From Bacteroidota bacterium (GTDB taxonomy: Bacteria > Bacteroidota > Bacteroidia > Cytophagales > Cyclobacteriaceae): 64,000 bases of DNA. Below are positions 30,246 to 39,806 of the stretch, piece by piece. Made by a program: the position numbers and the translations under genes. Location: NCBI GenBank assembly GCA_013285945.1, contig JABDGP010000007.1, forward strand, positions 1-64,000. Reading direction: 5' to 3'. How positions within the stretch are numbered: position 1 is the stretch's first letter; every line of letters starts with the position of its first letter. The notes beneath the pieces were generated by a model. It saw only the letters and a list, made by a program, of their open reading frames with translations, did no database searches and was not told where the DNA came from.

Positions 30246-31649
30246 CTAATTATTGCGGTGTATATTTAAATTGCTGGTTTTCAAATATTCATTCACCGGA
30301 CTAAGTAAGAGGGATATGTTTTCCCTATTTAAGCAATTAATGCTCATGTAGTTAAAGTTTCCCTCAAAACACATTTTTGAGTAAAGATTAAAAGTCTCAT
30401 TTTTTGAGCCGCTTACCTGTTTCTTCTGAAGTGATTTCACTTTTTCTTCTAACTCAAAATATGAATTTACCTTTTCACAACCAGGATAATTTTGAAAAAA
30501 GACTTCTCCTAATACATATACAGGGACTTTCTTAGTTAAAGCCTCAAAGCCGACGGTACTTGTTAGGGTCACGACTGCATCAAAATTTTCCAGGTTATCC
30601 TTTAAATTATAATATGGATCTAATAAGACCACGTTGGGGAGCTGCTTTATTTTTTTATAAAATCGCAAGCTATTATTCCCGACATTGCTCTTATGTTCTT
30701 TTACAACGAGAATGCAATTTTCTGGCAATGAGAATGCCAAGTTTTTAATTAGATTAATCTCATTTCCATCGTAGTACTTTGCCATTATACTCGTTGAGGC
30801 TTCCGGGTAGAAATGAAGTGGATAGACGACATAAACTTTGGCTGATTGGAATTTTATATCCGCTTGATATACTTTCAATATTTTTCGATAATAGATGTCT
30901 GAAAGAATTCTCCTAATTGCAATTTTATAAACTTTGAAGAGATAGGATTTTGTATTGCCAACCTCTAATGAATGAAATGATCTTAGAAAAAGGAAGCGAA
31001 TCATCTCTTTATAAAACGACATCGTTAAAAGGAAATATTTTCGCTGAAATAACCCTCCAAATTGAGAGTTCTTCATATAATCAGGAATTGCATCCGGCAA
31101 CAAGTATTCCTCAGGAGCTTGGTTATTTCTTAACACCATGTTACCAGTTATATCGGTGTGTATATTGAAATGATAAGGAATTCGTGCAGCCATAAAACCG
31201 AAATACGGAATATTATTGGCACGTGCTTGCTCATATGCCAGATAAAGGAAAGAGTTTGATACTCCTTCTGAAATAACCAATGAAACATCATTTTCCTTCA
31301 AAATTATTTGAAAGAAAAACTTGACTCTTTTAAAAACATCTACACCATTCAGGGGCTTGTCAAATTGGTACGATTGCCTTGAAAAGCTGGCATAATATGA
31401 CCAGTTGTTAAAATCCAAATCTTCATATTCCCCTTTTTCTATCTTTCTTTCCAAAAAATTATTGAGGTAATAAACCTTACCAATTCTACTAAGATTTACT
31501 TTCTTAAAGCTCTCGTAAAACGGAGTTGTCACAGCAAAAAAAATGCTATGGCCATTCTCTTTTAGCATTTCTCCCATTTTATAGCACAATTCGGTATAAT
31601 AACCGGCGCATTCGGGTAGTAAAAATAATATCCCTTTTGAACTCATCAT
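30246..31649 (-). CDS. Capsule_synth/KpsS-like surface-carbohydrate biosynthesis protein, probable glycosyltransferase
   Basis: GT-B-like layout: 'YVVYPLHFYPEAS', 'CILVVKEHKSNVG', 'FDAVVTLTSTVGFEALTKKVPVYVLGEVFF'. Confidence 0.72.
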   Translation of the reverse strand: MMSSKGILFLLPECAGYYTELCYKMGEMLKENGHSIFFAVTTPFYESFKKVNLSRIGKVYYLNNFLERKIEKGEYEDLDFNNWSYYASFSRQSYQFDKPLNGVDVFKRVKFFFQIILKENDVSLVISEGVSNSFLYLAYEQARANNIPYFGFMAARIPYHFNIHTDITGNMVLRNNQAPEEYLLPDAIPDYMKNSQFGGLFQRKYFLLTMSFYKEMIRFLFLRSFHSLEVGNTKSYLFKVYKIAIRRILSDIYYRKILKVYQADIKFQSAKVYVVYPLHFYPEASTSIMAKYYDGNEINLIKNLAFSLPENCILVVKEHKSNVGNNSLRFYKKIKQLPNVVLLDPYYNLKDNLENFDAVVTLTSTVGFEALTKKVPVYVLGEVFFQNYPGCEKVNSYFELEEKVKSLQKKQVSGSKNETFNLYSKMCFEGNFNYMSINCLNRENISLLLSPVNEYLKTSNLNIHRNN

Positions 31650-31665
31650 GAGAACTCGTTAGCTT

Positions 31666-33114
31666 CTAGTTTCTATTCTTTATTTTAATCAAACTAAATA
31701 TTTTCTCCTTCTCCTTTTTAGTTAATACTGAAGACAAAAAGAGGCTCAACAATGTTACCATACTTAATGGAATGACTTTTAGGAAATTTGAGAAATCAAA
31801 GAAGTTAAGTATGACCACTGTGAAAGTGAGAATCAAAGTAATTTTTAGAAGCCCCCAAAGATTAAGGTACACAAAATCGATCATTCCCCTCTGCCTAATC
31901 AGTAAGCAGATAAATATAAATGCATAAGAACCCAGTGAAGAATATATCGCGCCATAAACCGAATAGTAAGGAATCAAAAAAATAGCAAATAGAAATGAAA
32001 GCGAAATACCAACGGAGTATATTATTCCCAAGTATAGAGTCTTACCGTCTTTTAAAAAACGCTGCTCAAATACGATAATAATGATTCGCAAGAGCGGAAA
32101 AAAGATGAGTAGGGGAATATAGTCGCCTGCAACAAGGTACTTTTCGGAGGCTACGATTTGAATGATATCGTATCTTAACATAAAAATAAATGGCACAATA
32201 AATATGATAGCTAAGATGGAATATTTAAGCATTATGTTATAAAATAACGCAGGCTTATCACCATCAGTTTGTTCTTCAAAAAAATAGGGAGAAAGTGTAG
32301 CGGTAATGGTGGAGATAAACATAAAAACAATCTCCATCAGCGTGTATGCTACAGAAAATATAGCCACATATTTTGCCCCATCATAAATATTAAGCTGAGT
32401 TCTTACAATTAATGGGATTCCCCACACACCGGCGAAATAGGGCAATAAAGGAATACAATATTTAAAGAGTCTGCCAAATGCATCTTTATCAACTTTGAAT
32501 GGAAATAATAAATTCCATTCTTTCCATGGAAAAGCTATTAAAAGAATTATGCACATACAGAGATTAAATACTACTAACACTTGAAGCAGAGTCAGCTTCA
32601 AAAAAAAAGAAAAAAAAACTGAAATGATTACCCATAAGGAGCCACGAAGAAATTGAAGAAAATTCTGAAAGTTGTTTTTCCCCAATCCATAATGATAAAA
32701 AAGAAATAAGGTCATTACTGCTGTTGTGGCAGTACCCGTTATTGTAAGGACAAGTTCCCTTTTAAACAAACTGAGATTTAACCATTTAGAAATCGAATTG
32801 TTAAATAGGATGATGGTAATTATGAAGACAAGGCTAATCAAAATGGTTACAGTCAATGATGCCCAAAATGCGCTGCTGGTTCTCTCTATACCTTCATTTA
32901 CACTTTTAAATAAGAATTGGTAAGTACCAAGTGTAAACACGTACATCAAAAAAGCTGAGAATGTAAGAAGCAGGGAAAGAGCACCAAACTCCTCCATTGA
33001 AAGATTTTTGGAGAAAAAGTAAACCCTGAGAAATCCAATAAAAAATGTGGAAAAGCTTAAAAAGGCAGAGATAAGTGTTTGAGCAAATAATCTCTTAAAA
33101 GGAATTGGGCTCAA
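31666..33114 (-). CDS. Wzx/MATE-like polysaccharide flippase
   Basis: Multi-TM; 'FFIGFLRVYFFSKNLSMEEFGALSLLLTF' N-terminus and about 12-14 hydrophobic segments. Confidence 0.88.
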   Translation of the reverse strand: MSPIPFKRLFAQTLISAFLSFSTFFIGFLRVYFFSKNLSMEEFGALSLLLTFSAFLMYVFTLGTYQFLFKSVNEGIERTSSAFWASLTVTILISLVFIITIILFNNSISKWLNLSLFKRELVLTITGTATTAVMTLFLFYHYGLGKNNFQNFLQFLRGSLWVIISVFFSFFLKLTLLQVLVVFNLCMCIILLIAFPWKEWNLLFPFKVDKDAFGRLFKYCIPLLPYFAGVWGIPLIVRTQLNIYDGAKYVAIFSVAYTLMEIVFMFISTITATLSPYFFEEQTDGDKPALFYNIMLKYSILAIIFIVPFIFMLRYDIIQIVASEKYLVAGDYIPLLIFFPLLRIIIIVFEQRFLKDGKTLYLGIIYSVGISLSFLFAIFLIPYYSVYGAIYSSLGSYAFIFICLLIRQRGMIDFVYLNLWGLLKITLILTFTVVILNFFDFSNFLKVIPLSMVTLLSLFLSSVLTKKEKEKIFSLIKIKNRN

Positions 33115-33143
33115 AATGATTTAATTAATATCTTCAATAAAGC

Positions 33144-34136
33144 CTATATTTCAAATCGTTGAAATGAATAGGGATGTGCTTTCATAAACATTTTAACTTC
33201 TGGCTGTAGGTCATTTTTTAAATCTATATTTTCGTATGTTACTCCGAATAAACTATTTGTGAACTCAAATTGGATTAATAAACGCTCACCACTTTCTAAT
33301 ACTTTACCTTTATGAAGCCCTCTTGTATCTACTGCGAGGATTGTTCCTTTTACGCCTGTAATTTCTAAAATATCGTCCTTGGAAAAATTTTCAAATATTT
33401 CCTTGTCCTGAATTCTTCCATCCTTCCAAAGATTTTCAGGTAATCTTTTGTGACTTCCCCGGACATAACAATGAGGGCCGTTTTGGAGATTAACATCTGT
33501 CAAATAAATAAAAAATTTAATGAACTTAATCCTGTCCATATCAAAATGATATAACTGAGCTGCCTCAGAACTTGCTTCTTTCGAAAATGCTGCGCTCCAC
33601 CACATGGCAGTAAGATCTTGAATTGGTTTGCAGCCTAAATAGGCTTGAGCAACTGCAAATAAAGTGGGGTCTACGGTAAGCTTTTGAACAGTTGGATGCT
33701 TTAAAACAGTATGTTCATTAAATTGATACCGTGGAGACTGAACATTTTCCCGACGATACAATGATCTTTTTAATCCATCTTTGGATGGGGGCATTAATTC
33801 TGCCTCTGTCGAAAGCGCTAATTTAGTCAGTTCCTCAACTTTATCGGCGTCTAGTTTTGAATCAAAGATGAAGTACCCGTTCTTGGCTATATCCATCGCG
33901 ACTGATTGAATCTTATCCTTGCTCAGCCTTCCCAATATTCCAATAGATTCGTCACTAATAGAATATGGAGGATAGAGTCTACTTATTCGATGACTAACCA
34001 CATCATTGGACTTACCTTTTGTAAGTACGAATAATCTCCTAAAACTGACATAAGGGTACCAGTATGTTTTTTTCGTCATTTTAAAAACCCAATAACCCAA
34101 CCAGAACAAAGGGTAATAAATCAAATAGGTTCTCAT
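33144..34136 (-). CDS. Phytanoyl-CoA dioxygenase (PhyH)-family Fe(II)/2OG dioxygenase-like protein
   Basis: 'QLYHFDMDRIKFIKFFIYLTDVNLQNGPHCYVRGSHKRLP' and 'AVDTRGLHKG' (HxD ... H). Confidence 0.82.
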   Translation of the reverse strand: MRTYLIYYPLFWLGYWVFKMTKKTYWYPYVSFRRLFVLTKGKSNDVVSHRISRLYPPYSISDESIGILGRLSKDKIQSVAMDIAKNGYFIFDSKLDADKVEELTKLALSTEAELMPPSKDGLKRSLYRRENVQSPRYQFNEHTVLKHPTVQKLTVDPTLFAVAQAYLGCKPIQDLTAMWWSAAFSKEASSEAAQLYHFDMDRIKFIKFFIYLTDVNLQNGPHCYVRGSHKRLPENLWKDGRIQDKEIFENFSKDDILEITGVKGTILAVDTRGLHKGKVLESGERLLIQFEFTNSLFGVTYENIDLKNDLQPEVKMFMKAHPYSFQRFEI

Positions 34137-34189
34137 AATTTAAAGATTGGGATTTAGATGCTATATCAATTGTTGATCTCCAGAATTTT

Positions 34190-35230
34190 TCAAGTCCGGG
34201 ATCTAGTTAATGCAATTGTACTTAATCCAAGTGAATTGCTAACATTTGGACGATTCTTAATACAAAAACAAATCAAATTATACTTATTCATTTCATTTCC
34301 TAATGAGGCAACCAAAGCAAGGGCTTGTTCTGACAGAGCTATATTAGAAGTGCTTATTAGTAAAGAAAAATCAAAATTACCAGCATTAATCTTTAAGGTC
34401 CACTCATATTTTCCCTGCCATAAAACTACCACTTCCAGATCTTTTACATTTTTGTTTACAAGTCCTGAAAAATTAAGTGTGTCATAACTATCACCAGCCA
34501 ATACTACTAGAGCCTCATCGTGTACAAAAATAACATTTTCCTTTCTTGAGATTTTTAATGCATCTGCTTTTTGATCAAACCCGCGATAAAAATACGGCAA
34601 GTGTTCATCGGAATTACTCGAAATCGCGGGGAGTGGGGTGAATTCAAGCCTTCTCTTTACTTCCCTATTAGGTGACCCCACCTGAATACTATATGGGGAT
34701 ACATCTTTCGTAATCACAGTGTTTGCTCCAATCACTGCACCCCTCCCTATATACACACCTTGTTTGATAAATACACCATATCCAATCCAGCAGTCCTCTT
34801 CGACTCGGATTGGTTTTGAATGCTCTTTTCTTCCACTTTCTGAACTAAGAATCAAGGCGTCCTGATCTTTAATAAGCAATGAGGGGTAAGACTGGGCATA
34901 ATGATTTCCGGAACTAGCAAATATGTTAGCCGAAAACAAGCAGTGTCGCTCTATCACTACATCTCCCAAGAGTTTACATCCGTCATTTAAGGTTGAGTTA
35001 TCTTTGATGAGGATATGATTGTTTTCCCAAACATGTAATTCGCAGTTCCTTCCAACCCCGGCATTGTCTCCAATCCTGATTGATTGATTAGCCTTCGCTG
35101 TTCCTTCGGAAGAAAAAATGATCCGAGAGAATGCACCTATGCCCGACCCTTTTCCAATATGAAATTGGAATATGTTATTAATGTAAACACACTTTAAAAG
35201 CAGTTTTATTAAGTGCTTTACCTTGCTCAT
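34190..35230 (-). CDS. Hexapeptide acyltransferase with extra C-terminal domain
   Basis: LbH repeats and 'VIGANTVITKDVSPYSIQVGSPNREVKRR' followed by ~140 aa with no recognised family. Confidence 0.8.
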   Translation of the reverse strand: MSKVKHLIKLLLKCVYINNIFQFHIGKGSGIGAFSRIIFSSEGTAKANQSIRIGDNAGVGRNCELHVWENNHILIKDNSTLNDGCKLLGDVVIERHCLFSANIFASSGNHYAQSYPSLLIKDQDALILSSESGRKEHSKPIRVEEDCWIGYGVFIKQGVYIGRGAVIGANTVITKDVSPYSIQVGSPNREVKRRLEFTPLPAISSNSDEHLPYFYRGFDQKADALKISRKENVIFVHDEALVVLAGDSYDTLNFSGLVNKNVKDLEVVVLWQGKYEWTLKINAGNFDFSLLISTSNIALSEQALALVASLGNEMNKYNLICFCIKNRPNVSNSLGLSTIALTRSRT

Positions 35231-36294
35231 GAAAGATTCAAAAAATCAAAACCCAAAGGGGAGCCACGTTTTATATCAGACCGAGCTCTTTTACCAAGCG
35301 CCATATCATAATACTTGGGGGGTAATCCATCACCTGGACGAATTATTCGAATGTTGTCCTTTGTCAGCAACTCTCCTGCTCTGATATCTTTGACTATATA
35401 TATTGACCTCTTGAACATCTTACTTTTTTCTTCGGCTTTTTGAACATCGAGTTGCACCTTTCCCATTGCCAGATAGGCTCTTTCACTTTCAATTACCAAT
35501 TGTTTCATTTCCTCGGGCTCCATACTAAATGTACTATCTACTCCGCCATCTGCTCTTCTGATGGTAAAATGCTTTTCAATTACTCTGGCACCTAATGCCA
35601 CTGATGCAATGCTTGCTCCAACTCCCATCGTATGGTCGCTCAAGCCAATGATGCAATCACGAAATATCTGTTGGAGAACCGGTATGGTTACTAGGTTTGT
35701 ATTTTCGGGAGTAGACGGGTATGTACTCGTACACTTGAGCAGTACGATCTTATTACATCCATTTTCTTTAAGAACCTGAACCGATTCGATGATATCCGCC
35801 AGATTAGCAATTCCAGTGCTCATAATTACTGGCTTGCCTGTCTGCGCTACTTTTTTGAGAAGATGATGGTCAGTATTCTCAAATGAAGCAATTTTATAGC
35901 ACGGAACATTTAAGGTCTCCAGAAAATCGACAGCTGTTTCATCAAACGGAGTACTAAAGCAAATTAGCCCAAGTTCGAGGGCATAATCGAATAACGGTTT
36001 ATGCCATTCCCACGGCGTGTGAGCCTCCTGATAAAGCTCATATAAGTTCCGTCCGTACCATAGAGATTTCTTATCTGTTATATCAAATAACCCACCGGTG
36101 TGGTTTATAGTCATGGTGTCGGCCGTATAGGTTTGTAATTTTACGGCATGTGCTCCGGTAGTTGCGGCAATTTTTAATATTTCCATAGCTCTATCTAATG
36201 AGCGATTGTGATTTCCGCTCATCTCGGCTATGATAAAAGGCTGGTGATCTGCCCCGATTAACCTGTCAGCAATTTTTATTTCAACTCCGTTCAT
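35227..36294 (-). CDS. pseI: Pseudaminic acid synthase (NeuB family with SAF domain)
   Basis: FIIAEMSGNHNRSLDRAMEI, AVKLQTYTADTMTI, WYGRNLYELYQEAHTPWEWH, GLICFSTPFDETAVDFLE, C-terminal SAF. Confidence 0.95.
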   Translation of the reverse strand: MNGVEIKIADRLIGADHQPFIIAEMSGNHNRSLDRAMEILKIAATTGAHAVKLQTYTADTMTINHTGGLFDITDKKSLWYGRNLYELYQEAHTPWEWHKPLFDYALELGLICFSTPFDETAVDFLETLNVPCYKIASFENTDHHLLKKVAQTGKPVIMSTGIANLADIIESVQVLKENGCNKIVLLKCTSTYPSTPENTNLVTIPVLQQIFRDCIIGLSDHTMGVGASIASVALGARVIEKHFTIRRADGGVDSTFSMEPEEMKQLVIESERAYLAMGKVQLDVQKAEEKSKMFKRSIYIVKDIRAGELLTKDNIRIIRPGDGLPPKYYDMALGKRARSDIKRGSPLGFDFLNLS

Positions 36295-37733
36295 ATTTTT
36301 TTATATTCATATCGATACGAATTAGGATAATCGATCGTCTCCATTTGTGCGAACCCCAGGTTCAAAAATATTTTTTTTGAACCCTCATTTTCTTTTTTTA
36401 CATAGCCAACTACTGCGATAGAACTATCGCGTTGTTGATAAAACAGTTCGATTGCTTTCTGCAAGACAAGTTCACCCCAACCTCGCCCTCGGTAATTTTT
36501 ATCTAAGGAATAACTTATCGTCGCGTACTCATTTACATCAAAACGAACCTGTGCAAATAAGATATTTTTAAAGGCAAATATAAAAAGAAGATCGGAGGAG
36601 TCAGATATCTTCTTCATAAACCAAGAAGTATGTTCTTCAAGTTCAATAGGCCTTGAATTGTATGATTGCCTTCGCAGATCTGGTTCATTAGTCCATTCAA
36701 ACAGCATCAATAGATCGTCAGGAACTGCTCGTCTAACCTTGCAGTTAAGTTCAAAGTCTAATCGATTAAAAATTTTTAAAATCCGCTGGTCTGAATTTCC
36801 ATCAAATATCCTCAGTCGATTTTGGGTTGCCGATTGTACTTTTTCGGGCTCAACTCGAAAATTTTCAAGTTTAAAAGCTAGGTTGTTCTGTATTAAGAAT
36901 GAAAAAAAATGGCTTTGATTTTCGGCTGTTTGCCTGAGATACAATTCTCCACCAACACTTAGATATTCGTAGGCAATCCCGCTGGCAGAACAAATAGCAA
37001 CTCCCGTCTTTTTCATGATTCCGGCAAGCGAAGAGGATTCGAGATTGCTTAGTATCTCTATTTTAAATGACGATTCATCAACTACATCAACTATATTTTG
37101 AAGGGACTGCCGATGTGCAAAGGCTTCTCCAAGAACAATATAACAAGTGTTAAAAGAAAAATTCAGTCCTATCTTTAGGGCTGAAAGTGTATGGTTTTCG
37201 GGATCGGCTCCCCCCATACAGATCAACAAATTAGTTTCCCGGTTGTTAATCGGTGCCTCTTTTGAGGCTTCTCGAAATGGTTTTTTGAGCATCGCAAACG
37301 CTGGGCCAAAAAAAGTCTTTGTATAGGGCTCTTTTGAATATTCAGAAAGGCTAACATCACCGGCAGGATTAATCAAAACATCTGAAACGAAGTGATAAGA
37401 ATGTATATCGTCAATACACACTAATTTACACCCATGTTCTTTTACCTCTTGTTGATAGGCAGTGTTGAAATTATAACCATCAAGAACAACTATTTCATGT
37501 CCGGTAAGCTGACGTTTAAGTTCATCTAAATCGTTGTTTCCTTCAACATCAATAATTTGATGCCCACTGGCATGAATGAGTTTACTTATGCCGGGTAAGG
37601 GTGATCGAATCAGATATATACACGTGAAATGCCGGGATAAAATTTCGCCTAATGCCAGTAAGCGGTGAATGTGGCCGAGGCCAATCCTGCTATTCCCGTC
37701 TGCTCTTAAAAAGACCTTTGTTTTCGCAACCAA
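36291..37733 (-). CDS. pseG: PseG-type UDP-sugar hydrolase (residues ~1-325) fused to GNAT acetyltransferase (residues ~331-480)
   Basis: RADGNSRIGLGHIHRLLAL, LLICMGGADPENHT, AICSASGIAYEYL; C-terminal GNAT 'CKVRRAVPDDLLMLFEWTNEPDLRRQS...SLDKNYRGRGWGELVLQKAIEL'. Confidence 0.92.
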   Translation of the reverse strand: MVAKTKVFLRADGNSRIGLGHIHRLLALGEILSRHFTCIYLIRSPLPGISKLIHASGHQIIDVEGNNDLDELKRQLTGHEIVVLDGYNFNTAYQQEVKEHGCKLVCIDDIHSYHFVSDVLINPAGDVSLSEYSKEPYTKTFFGPAFAMLKKPFREASKEAPINNRETNLLICMGGADPENHTLSALKIGLNFSFNTCYIVLGEAFAHRQSLQNIVDVVDESSFKIEILSNLESSSLAGIMKKTGVAICSASGIAYEYLSVGGELYLRQTAENQSHFFSFLIQNNLAFKLENFRVEPEKVQSATQNRLRIFDGNSDQRILKIFNRLDFELNCKVRRAVPDDLLMLFEWTNEPDLRRQSYNSRPIELEEHTSWFMKKISDSSDLLFIFAFKNILFAQVRFDVNEYATISYSLDKNYRGRGWGELVLQKAIELFYQQRDSSIAVVGYVKKENEGSKKIFLNLGFAQMETIDYPNSYRYEYKKI

Positions 37734-37734
37734 T

Positions 37735-39024
37735 TTACCGTATTTTAAACAAGGGCTTTAATGGTTCACATAGTAGAAATTTTTTGAGGTCATTACTCTC
37801 AAAAGCATTGACTACTTTTTCAAAGTAACCGCGATAACTTTTTAATAAACTCTCAACGTCTTTCTCGCTATGGGCATAATTGATATTATGAGTACCAATC
37901 ATAAAAATTCCATTGGCAAACATTTCCTGCAGAAGGAGGGTTTTTAACTCCCAGGAATTAAACTGCTCATTATCTTTAATAATAAAAAACGACCAGACCG
38001 GATAACCCGAAACGCTAAATACGTGGCCGAGTTTATATTCAGCAATAAGTTGATTCAAGCTCTTCATGATTTCTTCTCCCGTCTTAAAAAGTTTGGCAAC
38101 AACAGGCTCTCGTTGAAGCTTATTGAGTGTAGCGTAAGAAGCTGCCAGAGATAAAGTCTCGCCACCGAAAGTAAATGAGAAGAAAATCTCTTCCATTAAT
38201 TTCATGATTTCTGCGCTACCTGCTACGGCTGACACGGGATACCCATTAGCTAACCCTTTGCCAAAAGTCGCCAAGTCGGGTGTTACGCCGAAAAACTCTT
38301 GTGCTCCTCCATTAGCATACCGAAAGCCGGTAATGGTCTCATCAAAAATCAAAACGGCTCCATGCAGCTGAGTCAACTCTTTTACTTTTTGCAAAAATCC
38401 ATTCTCGGGAGCAGTTGTATTTACGGGTTCTAAAATAACTGCAGCAACCTTTCCTTTTAACTCATTTAATTTTGATTCCAACGAGGCAATGTCATTATAG
38501 AAGAATTTATGTGTAAGGTCTTTAACTGCCTTAGGGACACCAGAATCACGAGTAGTAGACCCGATATACCAATCCTGCCATCCGTGATATCCGCAAACTA
38601 AAACATGATCACGTTTGGTGTAAGCCCTAGCTAACCTGATTGCGCCTGATGTTGCATCAGACCCATTCTTACCAAAGCGCACCATTTCAGCGCAGGGCAC
38701 CATCTCCACGATTTTCTCGGCCACTTTAAATTCCAATTCGTGAGAAAGAGAATAGATGGTTCCATTCTGGAGTTGTTCAGTAACAGCCTTAGTAACATCG
38801 GGATCATTATATCCCAACGTGATGGAGGCTAGGCTGTTTACAAAATCAACGTATTGATTTCCATCTACATCCCAGATATACGCACCTTGCCCTCGTTCTA
38901 CAAAGAAAGGAGAAACCCCTATCGGTAATTGAGTTTTACTCTTACTAAATGTTTGAGAACCTAAAGGGATGGTCTTTAAAGCTCGGGCCAAATAGTCTTC
39001 GGATTTTTTATAACGTTTACTCAT
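37735..39024 (-). CDS. Class-III PLP aminotransferase (glutamate-1-semialdehyde aminomutase-like)
   Basis: FVDFVNSLASITLGYNDP, RFGKNGSDATSGAIRLARAYT, LIFDETITGFRYANGG, PDLATFGKGLANGYPVSAV. Confidence 0.92.
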   Translation of the reverse strand: MSKRYKKSEDYLARALKTIPLGSQTFSKSKTQLPIGVSPFFVERGQGAYIWDVDGNQYVDFVNSLASITLGYNDPDVTKAVTEQLQNGTIYSLSHELEFKVAEKIVEMVPCAEMVRFGKNGSDATSGAIRLARAYTKRDHVLVCGYHGWQDWYIGSTTRDSGVPKAVKDLTHKFFYNDIASLESKLNELKGKVAAVILEPVNTTAPENGFLQKVKELTQLHGAVLIFDETITGFRYANGGAQEFFGVTPDLATFGKGLANGYPVSAVAGSAEIMKLMEEIFFSFTFGGETLSLAASYATLNKLQREPVVAKLFKTGEEIMKSLNQLIAEYKLGHVFSVSGYPVWSFFIIKDNEQFNSWELKTLLLQEMFANGIFMIGTHNINYAHSEKDVESLLKSYRGYFEKVVNAFESNDLKKFLLCEPLKPLFKIR

Positions 39025-39806
39025 TTATCTTCCTTTTTAATTGATTTACTATATCCTTCATTTCTAGTGATCGAACTGTTGATTGATTTTATTTCGCGGT
39101 TTCCTTCGAGATAATTTGCATAATCAAGCCAGGTTTTGTCTGATCCAATCGCTGACACAAGGTTACTAATCAGTACAAAATCATCAGGTTCATCAACAGT
39201 AAGTCTTAAATGGCCGCATAAATATCCTTCTTCAAAATTATCTGAAATAAATTCGGTACCTCCTTTAAAGGTTGAGTTTTTCCAAATATAAGGAGTCACA
39301 TGTTCGCGCTCTGAAGTAAGTCGGGCTTCTTTCCATGCTTTTTCTAATGCCGCGTATCGAAATACTTCAACATCTTCTCCATCAGGATAGGTCGGAGATA
39401 ATGTATTTGAACAATAATCCAGGTTGTGATCAATTGTGAATTGAATTATTTTATCAATAAGTTCTGCATCAATCAGGGGGCAGTCTGATGTTAATCTAAC
39501 CACGTAATCGGGGTTCTTGTCGTTCAAAGATTGATAAAATCGATCGAGTACATCATCTACAGATCCGCGATAAGAATTTTGATTTAGCTTCTTTGCGATT
39601 TCTGTTATTACTTTGTCCTCTTCTTTTTCAGTGGTAGCAATTATCAAGTCATCAATCATTTTTGATTTGAGAATTCTCCGAATATGCAATTCGAGAAGTG
39701 TCGTTCCATTGATCTCTTTTAAAACTTTCCCTGGCAATCGTGTTGATCCAGTACGGGCTTGTGTAATTGCTATGATTTTCATCAAGTATTTATTTAGCAA
39801 TTTCAA
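39021..39806 (-). CDS. SpsF/PseF-type cytidylyltransferase (candidate CMP-nonulosonate synthetase)
   Basis: IIAITQARTGSTRLPGKVLKEINGTTLLELHIRRI, RGSVDDVLDRFYQ, VVRLTSDCPLIDAELID. Confidence 0.88.
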   Translation of the reverse strand: MKLLNKYLMKIIAITQARTGSTRLPGKVLKEINGTTLLELHIRRILKSKMIDDLIIATTEKEEDKVITEIAKKLNQNSYRGSVDDVLDRFYQSLNDKNPDYVVRLTSDCPLIDAELIDKIIQFTIDHNLDYCSNTLSPTYPDGEDVEVFRYAALEKAWKEARLTSEREHVTPYIWKNSTFKGGTEFISDNFEEGYLCGHLRLTVDEPDDFVLISNLVSAIGSDKTWLDYANYLEGNREIKSINSSITRNEGYSKSIKKEDK

